This document shows, in pieces, positions 20,252-29,540 of a stretch of DNA of 64,000 nucleotides. Under the pieces are notes generated by a model. The model did not search any database and was not told where the DNA came from. It was given only the letters and a program-made list of their open reading frames with translations. The stretch comes from Buchananella sp. 14KM1171 (GTDB taxonomy: Bacteria; Actinomycetota; Actinomycetes; Actinomycetales; Actinomycetaceae): NCBI RefSeq assembly GCF_041380365.1, contig NZ_CP159981.1, positions 1,240,001 through 1,304,000 on the forward strand. The letters run 5' to 3'. Positions within the stretch are counted from its first letter, which is position 1, and each line of letters starts with the position of its first letter. The translations under genes and the position numbers were made by a program.

Positions 20252-22030
20252 CTAGTCATCAACCAGGCCCTCCATGCCCGCCCTGGCGGCTTCCAGGTGC
20301 ATCTCGTGGCGCACCTGGTCGGCGTCGAGCAGGCCCAGCGTGTAGCTGAACAGGCCCGCGTCCAACTTGCCGGCGTCGCGCTGCTCGATGATGGCCAGGC
20401 GCTCGGCACGGATGCGCGCCAGGGCCCACTCGATGGCCTCCACCTTGAGCTCGTCGCGTTCCTCTGCGGCGGCCACCACGTCGATCCGGTGGCACAGGTC
20501 CGCAGCGCTCGGCGCGGGCGCCCCGGCACGCCACCGCTTGCCCAGCCACTCGCGCAGATGCTCGGGGGGTTCCACCTGCCGGCCGGCGGCGTGGACCAGG
20601 TAGCGCACCTCCTCGCGCTCCTCGTGGCTGGTCACCCGCGCGGAGGTGGGGCGCAGCAGACGCACCACGAGGTTGAGGCTGCCGCCCTGCACGATGAGCG
20701 AGAACGCCGCCACCGCGAAGGCCGCGAACAGCAGCAGGGCGCGGTCCTGTGTGCCCGTGGGCAGCGTCTGCGCGGCGGCCAGGGTGACGCCGCCGCGCAT
20801 GCCGGCCCACCACATCATGGCGCCGTCGCGGGCGCCCAGGTGGGCGTCCTGGTAGTACTGGGCGTCCGAGACGCGCCTGGCCAGGCGGAAGCGGATGCGC
20901 TCGAGCCGCCGCTGGTCGATCTTGCGGGCGCCCGGGCCGGTGATCACGCCCTCCTCCATCGCGTCCAGCATGGCCGTGACCGTCTCCGCCCGGGAGGCGC
21001 GGGCCTGGCGGCGCACGGCGTTGCGGCGCATGGCACCGATCAGCGGGAAGACCACCAGCGCGCGCACGGTCAGCGCCACGGCGAGCGTGACGCCCGCCAA
21101 CACCGCTGCGTTGCCCAGGCCCTGCCCGGCGCCCCACAGCTCGTGCAGCAACGTCGAGGCCTGCAAACCCATCACCAGGAAGACGGCGGACTCCAGGATC
21201 AGGCCGATCGTCTGCCACGTCTGCTTGGCGTTGAGCCGGTGGGCGGGCGGCACGCAGCGCGCCACCTCCTTGCTGGTCACCAGCCCGGCCACCACGGCGG
21301 CCACCAGGCCGGAGGCACGCAGCTGCTCGGCCGGGACCGCCGCCAGGAAGGGGACCGTCAGGGAGATCACCGTGGAGGTGGAGGGCTCCTTGGCCTGGGC
21401 ACGCAGCCAGATCGTCACCCGGCCCACCACCCAGCCCACCAGGACCGCGCCGACCACGGCCCACAGGAAGTCCGCCCCGGCCTGCCAGATGGAGACGGCC
21501 CCGGCGGCCGCAGCCAGCGCGGAGCGCAGGATCACCAGCGCCGAGGCGTCGTTGATGAGCCCCTCGCCCTCCATGATGGTCACCAGGCGTTCGGCCACCC
21601 CCTGCTTGCGCACCACGATGGTGGCCACCGTGTCGGTGGGGCTCATGATGGCGCCCACCGCGATCCCGAGGGCGAGCGGCATGCCGGTCATGGCGCTGAT
21701 GATCGCCCCCAGCAGCACGGCGGTGACCACCACCAGCAGCACAGACAGCACCGAGATCGCGCCCAGGTTGCGCCGAAAATCCTGCACGGGCATGGCCACG
21801 GCGGTGGAGAAGACGAGCGGTGGCAGGATCACGTGCAGCACCAGGTCCGGTTCCACGTGCAGCTCGGGCATGCCGGGCACGAAGCTCACCGCAGCCCCCG
21901 CCAGCAGCAGCACCACCGGCGCGACGATGCCCACCCTCTCCCCGAGCGGTTCGGAGAACGCGATCACGAGGAGGGCGGCAACGGTAACGACGATGGCGAC
22001 TGTCATGGCCCAATTTTCCCAGGCGGGCAC
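20252..22030 (-). CDS. CPA1-family cation/proton antiporter
   Basis: An antiporter of about 592 residues of the NhaP/CPA1 family, exchanging Na+ or K+ for H+ across the membrane. About 12 helices fill residues 8-430. The transport core includes the SPTDTVATIVV stretch and GEGLINDASALVILRSAL, matching the conserved N-D pair of this family. The C-terminal 160 residues are soluble, helical and charged. GTG 22030 has GGAG eight bases upstream; ATG 22006 is an alternative that would clip the first helix. Ion specificity cannot be read. It lies about 144 bases downstream of the CYTH gene. Confidence 0.88.
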   Translation of the reverse strand: MPAWENWAMTVAIVVTVAALLVIAFSEPLGERVGIVAPVVLLLAGAAVSFVPGMPELHVEPDLVLHVILPPLVFSTAVAMPVQDFRRNLGAISVLSVLLVVVTAVLLGAIISAMTGMPLALGIAVGAIMSPTDTVATIVVRKQGVAERLVTIMEGEGLINDASALVILRSALAAAAGAVSIWQAGADFLWAVVGAVLVGWVVGRVTIWLRAQAKEPSTSTVISLTVPFLAAVPAEQLRASGLVAAVVAGLVTSKEVARCVPPAHRLNAKQTWQTIGLILESAVFLVMGLQASTLLHELWGAGQGLGNAAVLAGVTLAVALTVRALVVFPLIGAMRRNAVRRQARASRAETVTAMLDAMEEGVITGPGARKIDQRRLERIRFRLARRVSDAQYYQDAHLGARDGAMMWWAGMRGGVTLAAAQTLPTGTQDRALLLFAAFAVAAFSLIVQGGSLNLVVRLLRPTSARVTSHEEREEVRYLVHAAGRQVEPPEHLREWLGKRWRAGAPAPSAADLCHRIDVVAAAEERDELKVEAIEWALARIRAERLAIIEQRDAGKLDAGLFSYTLGLLDADQVRHEMHLEAARAGMEGLVDD

Positions 22031-22173
22031 GGTTAGCTCCACCTCCGCGCCGCGCCGCCTCGCACCGGCCCGCAGCGGGCGTCCGGCCGGCACCTGGGGG
22101 TGGTGGGTGGCCGACGTCGTCCACCTGCCGCCCCCTCACGGCGGCCGCGCCCCACCGGGCGCCATACGAGGGA

Positions 22174-22725
22174 TCAGCCGGCCAGCGGCGGATTGAAGGC
22201 CAGGGACTCGTTGGAGAAGGCGGCGTCCTCGGTGATCTCGCGGCCGCAGAAGGCCGGCGGCTGCACCCGCTCCACGCCGCTGGCCCGCTCGCACTCGGCG
22301 ATCACCAGGGGATGGTTGGCGCCGTGGAAGACGTCGATCTCCCACAGGTCCTCCCCCTCCACCAGCGAGTAGCGGGTCTTCAGCACGAAGGCCGAGCCCT
22401 GGCGGGCCAGCTCCACGCCCACGCTGGCGGGCAGCTCCATCTCCCGCTCGAAGCGCACCCCGCCCACGCCCGGGCCCTTGACCGCCAGCCAGGCAGCGGT
22501 GCACGCCGGAGCGCAGGACTCCACCAGCTCGGCCAGGCTCGCGGGTCCCTCCAGCTGGGCCGGGGAGAGGACGGAGTCGGCCACCTCCAGGCGCATCCGC
22601 ACCGAGAAACCGTCCCGGGCCGTCAGGTATACCTGCAGCAGCAGCGTGCCCCCGCGCAATTCCGGCAGGGCGCCGGCGGGCACCAGGAAGCGCCGCTCGA
22701 ACTCGAAGAACTCCTCTAGCTCCAC
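22174..22725 (-). CDS. CYTH-domain protein
   Basis: A 183-residue protein with the CYTH (triphosphate tunnel) fold pattern: an N-terminal EFERRFLV in place of the usual ExExK, alternating charged strands, LKTRYSLVEGEDLWEIDVF and a late ECERASG. Members include inorganic triphosphatases and adenylate cyclases; with the bacterial ygiF/NE1496-like pattern, triphosphatase is the likelier activity, but it is not proven. GTG start after AGGAGG. It sits 41 bases after ddl and probably belongs to the same transcript. Confidence 0.8.
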   Translation of the reverse strand: MELEEFFEFERRFLVPAGALPELRGGTLLLQVYLTARDGFSVRMRLEVADSVLSPAQLEGPASLAELVESCAPACTAAWLAVKGPGVGGVRFEREMELPASVGVELARQGSAFVLKTRYSLVEGEDLWEIDVFHGANHPLVIAECERASGVERVQPPAFCGREITEDAAFSNESLAFNPPLAG

Positions 22726-22766
22726 CGGATGCCTCCTAGGTGTATCGCCGGGCGGTGCGGGGAAAA

Positions 22767-23750
22767 TCAGGCCGGCGGGGCGTCGTCCATGCCGGTGGGG
22801 GCCGGAGCGATCACCGAACCGCCCCGGGCGGCGGCGCGCTCCACCAGGAAGGCCACCATCTCGTCAAAGCCGCGCTCGGCCTGCGCCGCCAGCGGGAACA
22901 GGGAGGTGTCCGTCATGCCGGGCGAGGTGTTGCAGTCGATGAACTGGGCGCGGCCCTCGGCGTCGACGATCAGGTCGGTGCGAGAGTAGTCGCGCAAGCC
23001 CAAAGCCACGTGTGCGCCCACGGCCGCAGCCTCAGCGGAGCGCCGCTCCTCCTCGCTCAGCCGGGCCGGCACAAAGTACTCGGAGCGGCCGGCGTTGTAG
23101 CGGGCGTCGTAGTCGTAGGCGCCCTCCGTGACGATCTCCACCGGGGGCAGGGCGACGGGGCCCTCGTCCGTGCAGATCACGGAGACCGCCACCTCCTTGC
23201 CCGCCACGTAGCCCTCGATCATCGCCGTCTCCCCGTAAGAGAAGGCGTTGACCAGGCCGATGCGCAGCTCGTCCTGGTTCTTCGCCACCGTCACCCCCAG
23301 CGAGGAACCGCCCTGGGCCGGCTTGATCACCATCGGGAAGCTGAAACGCTCCATCAGGGCCGCCACCACGCCGCCGGCACCCAACTGCTGGAACAGCACG
23401 CGCGGCAGCGAGACCGCCGGCGGCGTTTGGATGCCGGCGCGGCGCACCAGCTCCTTCGCGCTCGGCTTGTAGATGGTCAGCATCGCCCCGGCCGCGCCCG
23501 TGCCCACGTAGGGCAGGCCCATCAGGTCCAGCACGGCCTGCAGCGAGCCGTCCTCGCCCACGCTGCCGTGCACCAGCGGCCACACCACGTCCGGTTGGCT
23601 TTGCTCCAGCTGCGCGATCAGCTCGGAGGTCACGTCCAGCACCGCCACGTCGTGACCCAAGTGCCGCAGGGATTCGGCCACCCGGCGCCCGGAGCGCAGG
23701 GAGACATCGCGTTCGTGAGTAAGACCGCCGCAGATGATCGTGACCTTCAT
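22767..23750 (-). CDS. ddl: D-alanine--D-alanine ligase
   Basis: ATP-grasp ligase, 327 residues, joining two D-alanines for the peptidoglycan stem peptide. Visible are the N-terminal CGGLTHERDVSLRSG, VHGSVGEDGSLQAVLDLMGL, the ATP-binding FPMVIKPAQGGSSLGV and the metal/active-site stretch AQFIDCNTSPGMTDTSL. It is slightly shorter than E. coli DdlB-like proteins in the central part, but all core motifs are present. It starts after GGAGAG, 36 bases from the aminotransferase stop. The genome may carry another ddl; this cannot be seen here. Confidence 0.9.
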   Translation of the reverse strand: MKVTIICGGLTHERDVSLRSGRRVAESLRHLGHDVAVLDVTSELIAQLEQSQPDVVWPLVHGSVGEDGSLQAVLDLMGLPYVGTGAAGAMLTIYKPSAKELVRRAGIQTPPAVSLPRVLFQQLGAGGVVAALMERFSFPMVIKPAQGGSSLGVTVAKNQDELRIGLVNAFSYGETAMIEGYVAGKEVAVSVICTDEGPVALPPVEIVTEGAYDYDARYNAGRSEYFVPARLSEEERRSAEAAAVGAHVALGLRDYSRTDLIVDAEGRAQFIDCNTSPGMTDTSLFPLAAQAERGFDEMVAFLVERAAARGGSVIAPAPTGMDDAPPA

Positions 23751-23786
23751 TGCTCTCTCCTGTCTGCTTCGCCGGTGGGCTAACGC

Positions 23787-25145
23787 TTAAACCTGGTCCG
23801 GGGACGGGGCCTTGCCCTGCGGGGCCGTGGAGGCGTAGCGCTCCGCCGCGGCCCGGATCGAATTGACGTCGTCCGGGCCGTCCTCGCGCACGTTCGTGCC
23901 GAACAGACGCACCAGCTCGTATTCGGCCTTGATCACGCCGGAAAGGCGGCGCACGCCCTCGCGGATCGTGGCCTCGTTCGGGTAGCAGTAGGACAGGCGA
24001 ATGTGGTCGCTGCCCTGCCCGTCGCTGTAGAACGCGGTACCGCTGACGTAGGCCACCAGGGAGGTGATGGCGCGCGGCAGCATGGCGCGCGCGTCCAGGC
24101 CCTCCGGCAGCTTGACCCAGGAGTAGAAGCCGCCGGCCGGGACCGTCCACTTCGCCTCCGGCAGGTACTCCTCCAGCGCCCCCAGCAGGGCGTCGCGGCG
24201 CGAGCGGTACATGTCGCGGTACTCCACGATCTGCCCAAACCAGTCGAAGTCACGCAGGTAGGCCGCGATCGTCATCTGCCCAAAGTTGCCCGGGCACAAG
24301 ATGGCCGCCTCGGAGGCCAGGATCAGCTTGTCGCGCACCGCCGGGGGAGCGGCCGCCCAGCCCACCCGGAACCCGGGGGCGAACATCTTAGAAAACGAGC
24401 CCAGGTAGACCACGTCGTCCGGGGCCATTGACTTCATGGCCGTTTGCGTCTTGCCGTCAAAACCCAGCAGGCCGTAAGGGTTGTCCTCCAGGATGAGGAT
24501 GCGGTGGCGCTGGCAGATCTCCACGATCTGCGGGCGGCGCTCCTCAGAGAGCGTCACGCCGGCCGGGTTGTGGTAATTCGGGATCGTGTAGAGGAACTTG
24601 ATGCGCCGACCGGACTTCTTCACGTCCTTGATGGTTTCCTCTAGGGCGGCCGGGATCAGGCCCTCGTCGTCCATGGGGACGTGGACGACGTCGGCCTGGT
24701 AGGCGCGAAACACGCCCAGCGCGCCCACGTAGGACGGCGCCTCTGCCAGGATCACGTCGCCCGGATCGATGAAGATCTCGGTGACCAGGTCCAGGGCCTG
24801 CTGGCTACCGGTGGTGACCACGACGTCGTCCGGGTCCTCCCGGATCGCCTCGTGCTTCATCACCTCCACGATGCCCTCGCGCAGCAGCGGGTCGCCCTGG
24901 CCGGAGCCGTACTGCAGGGCGGTGGTACCGCGCTCGTAGGTCAGCTTGGCGATCGTGTCAGCCAGCGCCTCCATCGGCAGGCCGGCGATGTTGGGCATGC
25001 CACCGGCCAGGGAGACCACCTCGGGGCGGGAGGCGACGGCGAAGAGGGCTCGGATCTCGGAGGAGCGCAGGCCACCGGCCCGCTGCGCATAGGAATCGAT
25101 CCAGGGGTCCAGTCGCGTTCCGCGCCCGGGGGTGCTGTTAGTCAT
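23787..25145 (-). CDS. PLP-dependent aminotransferase (class I/II, 2-aminoadipate/MocR-like)
   Basis: About 452 residues of a fold-type I aminotransferase. The pyridoxal-binding lysine lies in YLGSFSKMFAPGFRVGW (about residue 250). NYHNPAGVTLSEERR and EDNPYGLLGFDGK are typical of the LysN/2-aminoadipate/alanine-type group. It lacks the GntR DNA-binding domain of true MocR proteins, so it is an enzyme. The substrate is not determined by sequence. The position immediately before ddl suggests a link with amino-acid or D-Ala supply (inference). ATG 25145 avoids a 22-residue leader without homology. Confidence 0.88.
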   Translation of the reverse strand: MTNSTPGRGTRLDPWIDSYAQRAGGLRSSEIRALFAVASRPEVVSLAGGMPNIAGLPMEALADTIAKLTYERGTTALQYGSGQGDPLLREGIVEVMKHEAIREDPDDVVVTTGSQQALDLVTEIFIDPGDVILAEAPSYVGALGVFRAYQADVVHVPMDDEGLIPAALEETIKDVKKSGRRIKFLYTIPNYHNPAGVTLSEERRPQIVEICQRHRILILEDNPYGLLGFDGKTQTAMKSMAPDDVVYLGSFSKMFAPGFRVGWAAAPPAVRDKLILASEAAILCPGNFGQMTIAAYLRDFDWFGQIVEYRDMYRSRRDALLGALEEYLPEAKWTVPAGGFYSWVKLPEGLDARAMLPRAITSLVAYVSGTAFYSDGQGSDHIRLSYCYPNEATIREGVRRLSGVIKAEYELVRLFGTNVREDGPDDVNSIRAAAERYASTAPQGKAPSPDQV

Positions 25146-25244
25146 CGCCAAGCCTTTCCGTACCCGCCGCGTCCGGCAAGGCGGTGCGGCGGTCCCGCCG
25201 GTAGCGGGCACCTGCCCAATGTTACGCCCAGGGCTGCCGGGGCC

Positions 25245-27317
25245 CTACTCTTCCCATGCGTCCTGCTTAAGCGTGTCCGCCAGCTCGGTGAAGCGGGTTT
25301 GGCCGGTCAGGCGGGTGAGGTCGCGCAGTTGATTGGAGACGATCTTGTGGTAGTCCATCGGCCTGAACTGTTGCGCCCAACAGAACAGCCCCGCACAGTA
25401 GGCAGAAGGATTGCCGGGCACCCGGAAATCGTTGAAGCCCGCCTCCACTGCGGTGATCGCCCCGTCGGCCAACAGGTTGACCTCCTCGTTGTGGGTGTGG
25501 AGCCAGTAGTAGCTCAGTCCGTCAACGGAGAAAAGGTGGCCGTTGATGACCTTGGTTTGGAAGGTGGAGCCGGGGTACTCCTCCAGCCACAGGTAGCCGT
25601 CGGGGTCGACCTGGGCGAACCAGTAGGGGTCTCCCGGGCGGGCGTAGTAGCCGGCCAGCACCTGATCGGCAGCTGCGCGCCACTTCCAGTCCCCGGTGAC
25701 CTGCTCCAGGCGCACGAAAGCGGCCAGGGCGTATCCCTGCGCCATAGAGGAAAACCACGGGTTGGGCAACGTGTTCTCCGAGTGGTGCATGGCCTCGTAG
25801 TCGAACGAGTAGGGGAACCACAGTTCGTCCTCATGCACGATTGCCTTGGAGAGCATGAGCTCGCCGGTGGCGACGGCGCGGCGCACATACTCCTTCCTGC
25901 GCTCATCATCGAAGGTGGAGATGGAATTCTCGCAGTTGCCTAACACGAACCGAGCGTGCGCCAGGGGGTGGAAAATCGGCTTGCCGCCTTCCAGGCCCTC
26001 CACCTTGATTATCGGAGTGCCGTCCGGGTTGACTTCGTGCCCCAGGTCTTTCTCCCGGTGAGAGTAGGCGTAGTTGAACTCCGCCAGGAACCGCGCACCG
26101 CTCAGGTTGTAGCCAAGGGAGGTGTCAAAGTCTCCGCCCGTTGGGATGTGTCCGCTCTGTGTGTTGGACCGCCGCCAAACGACATCAGTGGAGTCCTGCG
26201 TCCACAGAATGTTCTCGTTCGGGCCGGCCATGGGAATGAGACTCTTGGTGCTTTCCCATCCGTCGCTCACGAACACCGGCTCGGAAAAACCTGCGCCTTC
26301 CCCGGGATACAGCATCAGCCGACCATCATCGGTGAGCGCGAGCAGATCAGCGGTGCCGTCGTGGTTCCAGTCGTCCTGGCCGTAGATTGCGCGCACACCT
26401 ATGTCCAGGGTCCCCACTTCCTGCGCGGCAGCGAACTCGGTGTTTGGCTGGACCTGGCGGGCGAATACCCGCCCGTCGTCGCCTGCGAAGAGTACCCGCG
26501 CCGTCTTGCGGGGAGCCCCTTCCCCCTCTAGCGGGGCGGGGTCCGGGCCGACGGTGAAAAGCTTGGCTGTGCCCCATTCCCCCGCCAAGGGCGCGGGCTT
26601 TGTTGCCAATCCGCCGGCGCCGTCACCAGCGGCAAACAGCAACGAGCCGTTTTCTTGCAGCGCCAGCACGTCCGGGTGGTCATCTCCGGTCAGGTCAACG
26701 CCACCGGCCAAAATCCGGGTACCTTGCCAACCACCCTCCAACTCCCTGGCTGGCCACTGGAGCCGAGACTCGCCGACGGTCAAGTAGGCGACGAGCACCC
26801 CCTTAGGAGTTATTCGAAGAATGTCCTTAGACCCATTGGAGTCGAAGTCTCCACCCGGCGACATCGGGCCCGTCCACCCCTCGCCCATCTTGCGGTCGGG
26901 TCCCCAGCTGAATGAGTTTCTGGCGCTCCCGCTGGCATCGACGTGCGTCCGTGCGCGGAGCACCCACGACGTGGCGCCTGAAACGCAGTAGGTGTTCTTG
27001 TCCGTGCTCACTGCAGAAACAACCAGGCGGCGGCGTTCCTTTTCCGTCTGCAGCGGATGAAAACCGGCGTTCTTCGGGTGGCCGTTGACTAGCCACTGCA
27101 CACCCCTGGCCGACGGCAAGGAGTAACCGTCAGACTCCAGACTCGGTGCCGGCGCAGTGACGTCTTCGCGGGCACCGAACCGAGCACACATGCCCTGGTC
27201 CGGCATCGACGGGGGCGGTGTTTGCGCAGAGGTGGTTTGGTCACTACATGCACTCAAGGTGAGTGCCACTGCTACTGCGGCCACGGCGGCGCGGGCAGAA
27301 CTCCCAATCGCGCTCAA
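25245..27317 (-). CDS. lipoprotein with FG-GAP/VCBS-like repeats and a C-terminal glucuronyl C5-epimerase-like domain
   Basis: A secreted lipoprotein of about 690 residues. The N-terminus is a signal with lipobox LTLSAC (Cys24). Residues about 150-400 hold FG-GAP/VCBS-like calcium-loop motifs (GDFDSNGSKDILRI, VDLTGDDHPDVLAL, DDWNHDGTADLLAL), predicted to form a beta-propeller. Residues about 430-690 resemble the D-glucuronyl C5-epimerase C-terminal region: NPWFSSMAQGYALAAFVRLE, WLEEYPGSTFQTKVINGHLF and HTHNEEVNLL. That fold epimerises heparosan-type glucuronate or binds acidic glycans; activity here is inferred. TTG at 27317 after GGAGGA is chosen over TTG 27350. Confidence 0.7.
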   Translation of the reverse strand: MSAIGSSARAAVAAVAVALTLSACSDQTTSAQTPPPSMPDQGMCARFGAREDVTAPAPSLESDGYSLPSARGVQWLVNGHPKNAGFHPLQTEKERRRLVVSAVSTDKNTYCVSGATSWVLRARTHVDASGSARNSFSWGPDRKMGEGWTGPMSPGGDFDSNGSKDILRITPKGVLVAYLTVGESRLQWPARELEGGWQGTRILAGGVDLTGDDHPDVLALQENGSLLFAAGDGAGGLATKPAPLAGEWGTAKLFTVGPDPAPLEGEGAPRKTARVLFAGDDGRVFARQVQPNTEFAAAQEVGTLDIGVRAIYGQDDWNHDGTADLLALTDDGRLMLYPGEGAGFSEPVFVSDGWESTKSLIPMAGPNENILWTQDSTDVVWRRSNTQSGHIPTGGDFDTSLGYNLSGARFLAEFNYAYSHREKDLGHEVNPDGTPIIKVEGLEGGKPIFHPLAHARFVLGNCENSISTFDDERRKEYVRRAVATGELMLSKAIVHEDELWFPYSFDYEAMHHSENTLPNPWFSSMAQGYALAAFVRLEQVTGDWKWRAAADQVLAGYYARPGDPYWFAQVDPDGYLWLEEYPGSTFQTKVINGHLFSVDGLSYYWLHTHNEEVNLLADGAITAVEAGFNDFRVPGNPSAYCAGLFCWAQQFRPMDYHKIVSNQLRDLTRLTGQTRFTELADTLKQDAWEE

Positions 27318-27654
27318 TGCTCCTCCAAGGCGGGGTTGTGGGGATGCCAACTAGCATCGCGCGTGGCAACAACTGTTGGAATTTAGCCGATGTGGCGATC
27401 CTAGCGAGGCGCCGCAGGGCGGACAAGGACAACGAGCAGCCCCCAGATGGGGAGGCGACGGAGCGGGACGAGCCGCAAATAACCGGGCTCTTCCAAAGCC
27501 CCTGCGCATACGCCCGTTCCTCGGATCTCCCCCAATGACGGTGTTTGGTGGCCCCGGTTACCGTGCCGGTGCACGGGTGGGCTTTCGGTGCCGGGCGGGA
27601 GCCTGCTGCGAAGTTCGTGCGCGCGCAGTGCGTTCGGGGCCGGGGTGGGACCTG

Positions 27655-27951
27655 GACTCGGGATAGCGCCGGGGGCGGCGGTGCGCAAACGACTGTAGGG
27701 TTACTTGACCTTTTGAGCGTTTGGTGTAGCTCTTGAACCTTTAGTTCACCGATTGAGGGGTTACCCGATTGGGTAAGCCCTCAAGAGGTGAACCAACCCC
27801 ACGAGGGGTGAACCAACCCTACGAGAGGTGAACCAACCCTACGAGAGGTGCACTATCCCCTCAATCGCTTGCGCAAGGACCCTTCGGCGGTAGCCCGCCA
27901 CCTGTCAATGGGCATGGCCGGGACCGACTCGGGATAGCGCCGGGGGCGGCG
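27655..27951. repeat. 26-bp direct repeats flanking a structured segment
   Basis: An identical 26-base sequence containing GGGATAGCGCCGGGGG occurs at 27655-27680 and 27926-27951. The 245 bases between contain the tandem array and an imperfect 12-bp hairpin (GAGGGGTTACCC, loop GATT, about 27755-27782). It could be a small inserted element with a long duplication, or recombination between repeats. Confidence 0.7.
27784..27863. repeat. 20-bp tandem repeats (about 3.5 copies)
   Basis: Unit AGAGGTGAACCAACCCTACG in three nearly identical copies (27784-27803, 27804-27823, 27824-27843) plus a decayed fourth (27844-27863). An iterated operator or a slippage product are both possible. No spacer structure, so it is not a CRISPR array. 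Confidence 0.85.
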
Positions 27952-28015
27952 TCGACTCCAATTGCCGCGAACCCGGGTGTGCCCGGGCGGTCCCCAAGCT
28001 CGCAAATGTTGCACC

Positions 28016-28067
28016 GGGGTACATACGACCGCTTGGTGCCATGGCACCGGTCGGTCGGATGTACCCC
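28016..28067. repeat. dispersed palindromic element, copy B
   Basis: Outer arms GGGGTACAT-ACGACCG and CGGTCGGATGTACCCC pair with one mismatch. An inner perfect palindrome GGTGCCATGGCACC lies at 28035-28048. The left flank contains GCTCGCAAATGTTGCA, which is the reverse complement of copy A's right flank, and CTTGTACG on the right matches copy A's left. Full unit roughly 27990-28092. Confidence 0.85.
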
Positions 28068-28213
28068 GACCGCACGCTTGTACGCTCGGGGGCACCCGCC
28101 GCCACCCCGCCGCCACCGCCTGCCGCCTTTAGGGCGTGTCACGTGCGCCCCTCCCGGCGGCTTGTTTTGGACGCGGGCGCGGCTACCTGTCCGCGCACCT
28201 GGCCTGCAAGTCT

Positions 28214-28543
28214 CTACGCGCCCACGCGCTCCAGCGCCTTGACCAGCTCCGGCTTCGGGCGCGCCCCCACCAGCGTGGAGACCAGCTCGCCCTCCCAGAA
28301 CACCCCAAAGGTGGGGATAGAACGGATGCCGTACTTGCTGGCAGTGCGCGCGGCGTCGTCCACGTTCACCTTCACCACGCGGGCGCGGCCCTCAAACTGG
28401 CCGGCCAGCTCGTCCACGATCGGGCCCATCTGGCGGCACGGCGCGCACCACTTAGCCCAGAAGTCCACCAGCACCGGCACCGGGGAGTCCAGCACCACCT
28501 TCTTGAAGGTGGCGTCGTCCACGTGAATAGCTCCGCTCGCCAC
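28214..28543 (-). CDS. trxA: thioredoxin
   Basis: Thioredoxin, 109 residues, a dithiol-disulfide electron carrier. The active site is WCAPC instead of the common WCGPC; the buried Asp region (VPVLVDFWAKWC) and the cis-proline IRSIPTF are present. GTG start, three bases after the trxB stop, so trxB-trxA form an operon and TrxA is the likely substrate of the neighbouring reductase. The Gly-to-Ala change in the active site is known in other thioredoxins and may tune redox potential (inference). Confidence 0.95.
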   Translation of the reverse strand: MASGAIHVDDATFKKVVLDSPVPVLVDFWAKWCAPCRQMGPIVDELAGQFEGRARVVKVNVDDAARTASKYGIRSIPTFGVFWEGELVSTLVGARPKPELVKALERVGA

Positions 28544-28546
28544 CGC

Positions 28547-29485
28547 TCAGCCCTCCAACGCGGCCAGGTAACGCTCGGCATCCAGGGCGGCGCGGCAGCC
28601 CGTACCGGCCGCAGTGATCGCCTGACGGTAGAAGTGGTCCACCACGTCACCGCACGCGAACACGCCCGCCAGGTTGGTGCGGGTGGAGGGATCGGCCACC
28701 TTGATGTAGCCCTCGCCGTCCAGCTCCACCTGGCCGGCCACCAGCTCCACGCGCGGGTCATGGCCGATCGCCACGAACATCGCGCCGGCCGCCAGCTCGC
28801 GCTGCTCGCCGGTGCGAACGTCGTTCAACACCAGGCCGGTCATGGAGCCGCCGGCCTCGCCGCGCACCTCCGCCACCGTGGAGTGCCACGCGAATTCGAT
28901 CTTCTCGTTCGCCAGGGCACGCTCCTGCATGATCTTGGAACCACGCAGCTCGCCGCGGCGGTGCACCAGCGTCACCTTGGAGGCGAAACGGGTGAGGAAC
29001 ATGGCCTCCTCCAGGGCGGAGTCACCGCCACCCACCACCACGATGTGCTGGTCGCGGAAGAAGAAGCCATCGCAGGTGGCGCAGTAGCTCACGCCGCGAC
29101 CGGAGAACTCCTCCTCACCGGGCACGCCTAGCTTGCGGTGGGCAGAGCCGGTGGCCAGGATGACCGCGCGCGCCTGCAGGCTCTCGCCGCCCTCGCTCAC
29201 CACGGTCTTCACCGCGCCATCCAGCTGCACCCCGGTGACGTCCTCGTAGCGGATGTCCGCCCCGAACTTCTCCGCCTGCTCCCGCATGGCCTCCATCAGG
29301 TCCGGGCCGTCGATGCCGGCCGGGAAGCCCGGGTAGTTCTCCACCTCGGTGGTGTTCATCAGGGCACCACCGGCGGCCAGGGAGCCGGCGAAAACGATCG
29401 GCTTCAGGCCGGCGCGGGCCGTGTAAATGGCGGCGGTGTAGCCGGCCGGGCCGGAGCCCACGATGACAACGTCGTGCACAGTCAC
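28547..29485 (-). CDS. trxB: thioredoxin reductase (NADPH)
   Basis: Low-molecular-weight flavoprotein, 312 residues, transferring electrons from NADPH through FAD to thioredoxin. It has the FAD-binding [19 protein letters not shown], the redox-active disulfide CATCDG, NADPH-binding [16 protein letters not shown], and the C-terminal FAD site [15 protein letters not shown]. Upstream of trxA and downstream of murJ, a common actinobacterial neighbourhood. Confidence 0.97.
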   Translation of the reverse strand: MTVHDVVIVGSGPAGYTAAIYTARAGLKPIVFAGSLAAGGALMNTTEVENYPGFPAGIDGPDLMEAMREQAEKFGADIRYEDVTGVQLDGAVKTVVSEGGESLQARAVILATGSAHRKLGVPGEEEFSGRGVSYCATCDGFFFRDQHIVVVGGGDSALEEAMFLTRFASKVTLVHRRGELRGSKIMQERALANEKIEFAWHSTVAEVRGEAGGSMTGLVLNDVRTGEQRELAAGAMFVAIGHDPRVELVAGQVELDGEGYIKVADPSTRTNLAGVFACGDVVDHFYRQAITAAGTGCRAALDAERYLAALEG

Positions 29486-29540
29486 AATTTCTTCCTTTCC
29501 TCGCCCCTACTAACGCAGGAGCGCTCCAGCCTGTTCCCGC

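Larger units (their letters stand above)
27318..28213. other. gene-free, repeat-rich interval
   Basis: About 900 bases with no supportable gene. It holds two copies of a 26-bp direct repeat (27655-27680 and 27926-27951) flanking about 245 bases. Inside that segment are a 20-bp tandem array (27784-27863) and an inverted repeat CGATTGAGGGG/CCCCTCAATCG (27750-27760 and 27857-27867). Copy B of the dispersed palindrome lies at 28016-28067. Confidence 0.75.

Noticed and set aside
27784-27863. CRISPR-like array
   Set aside because: Units are adjacent 20-bp tandem repeats with no unique spacers and no cas genes nearby.
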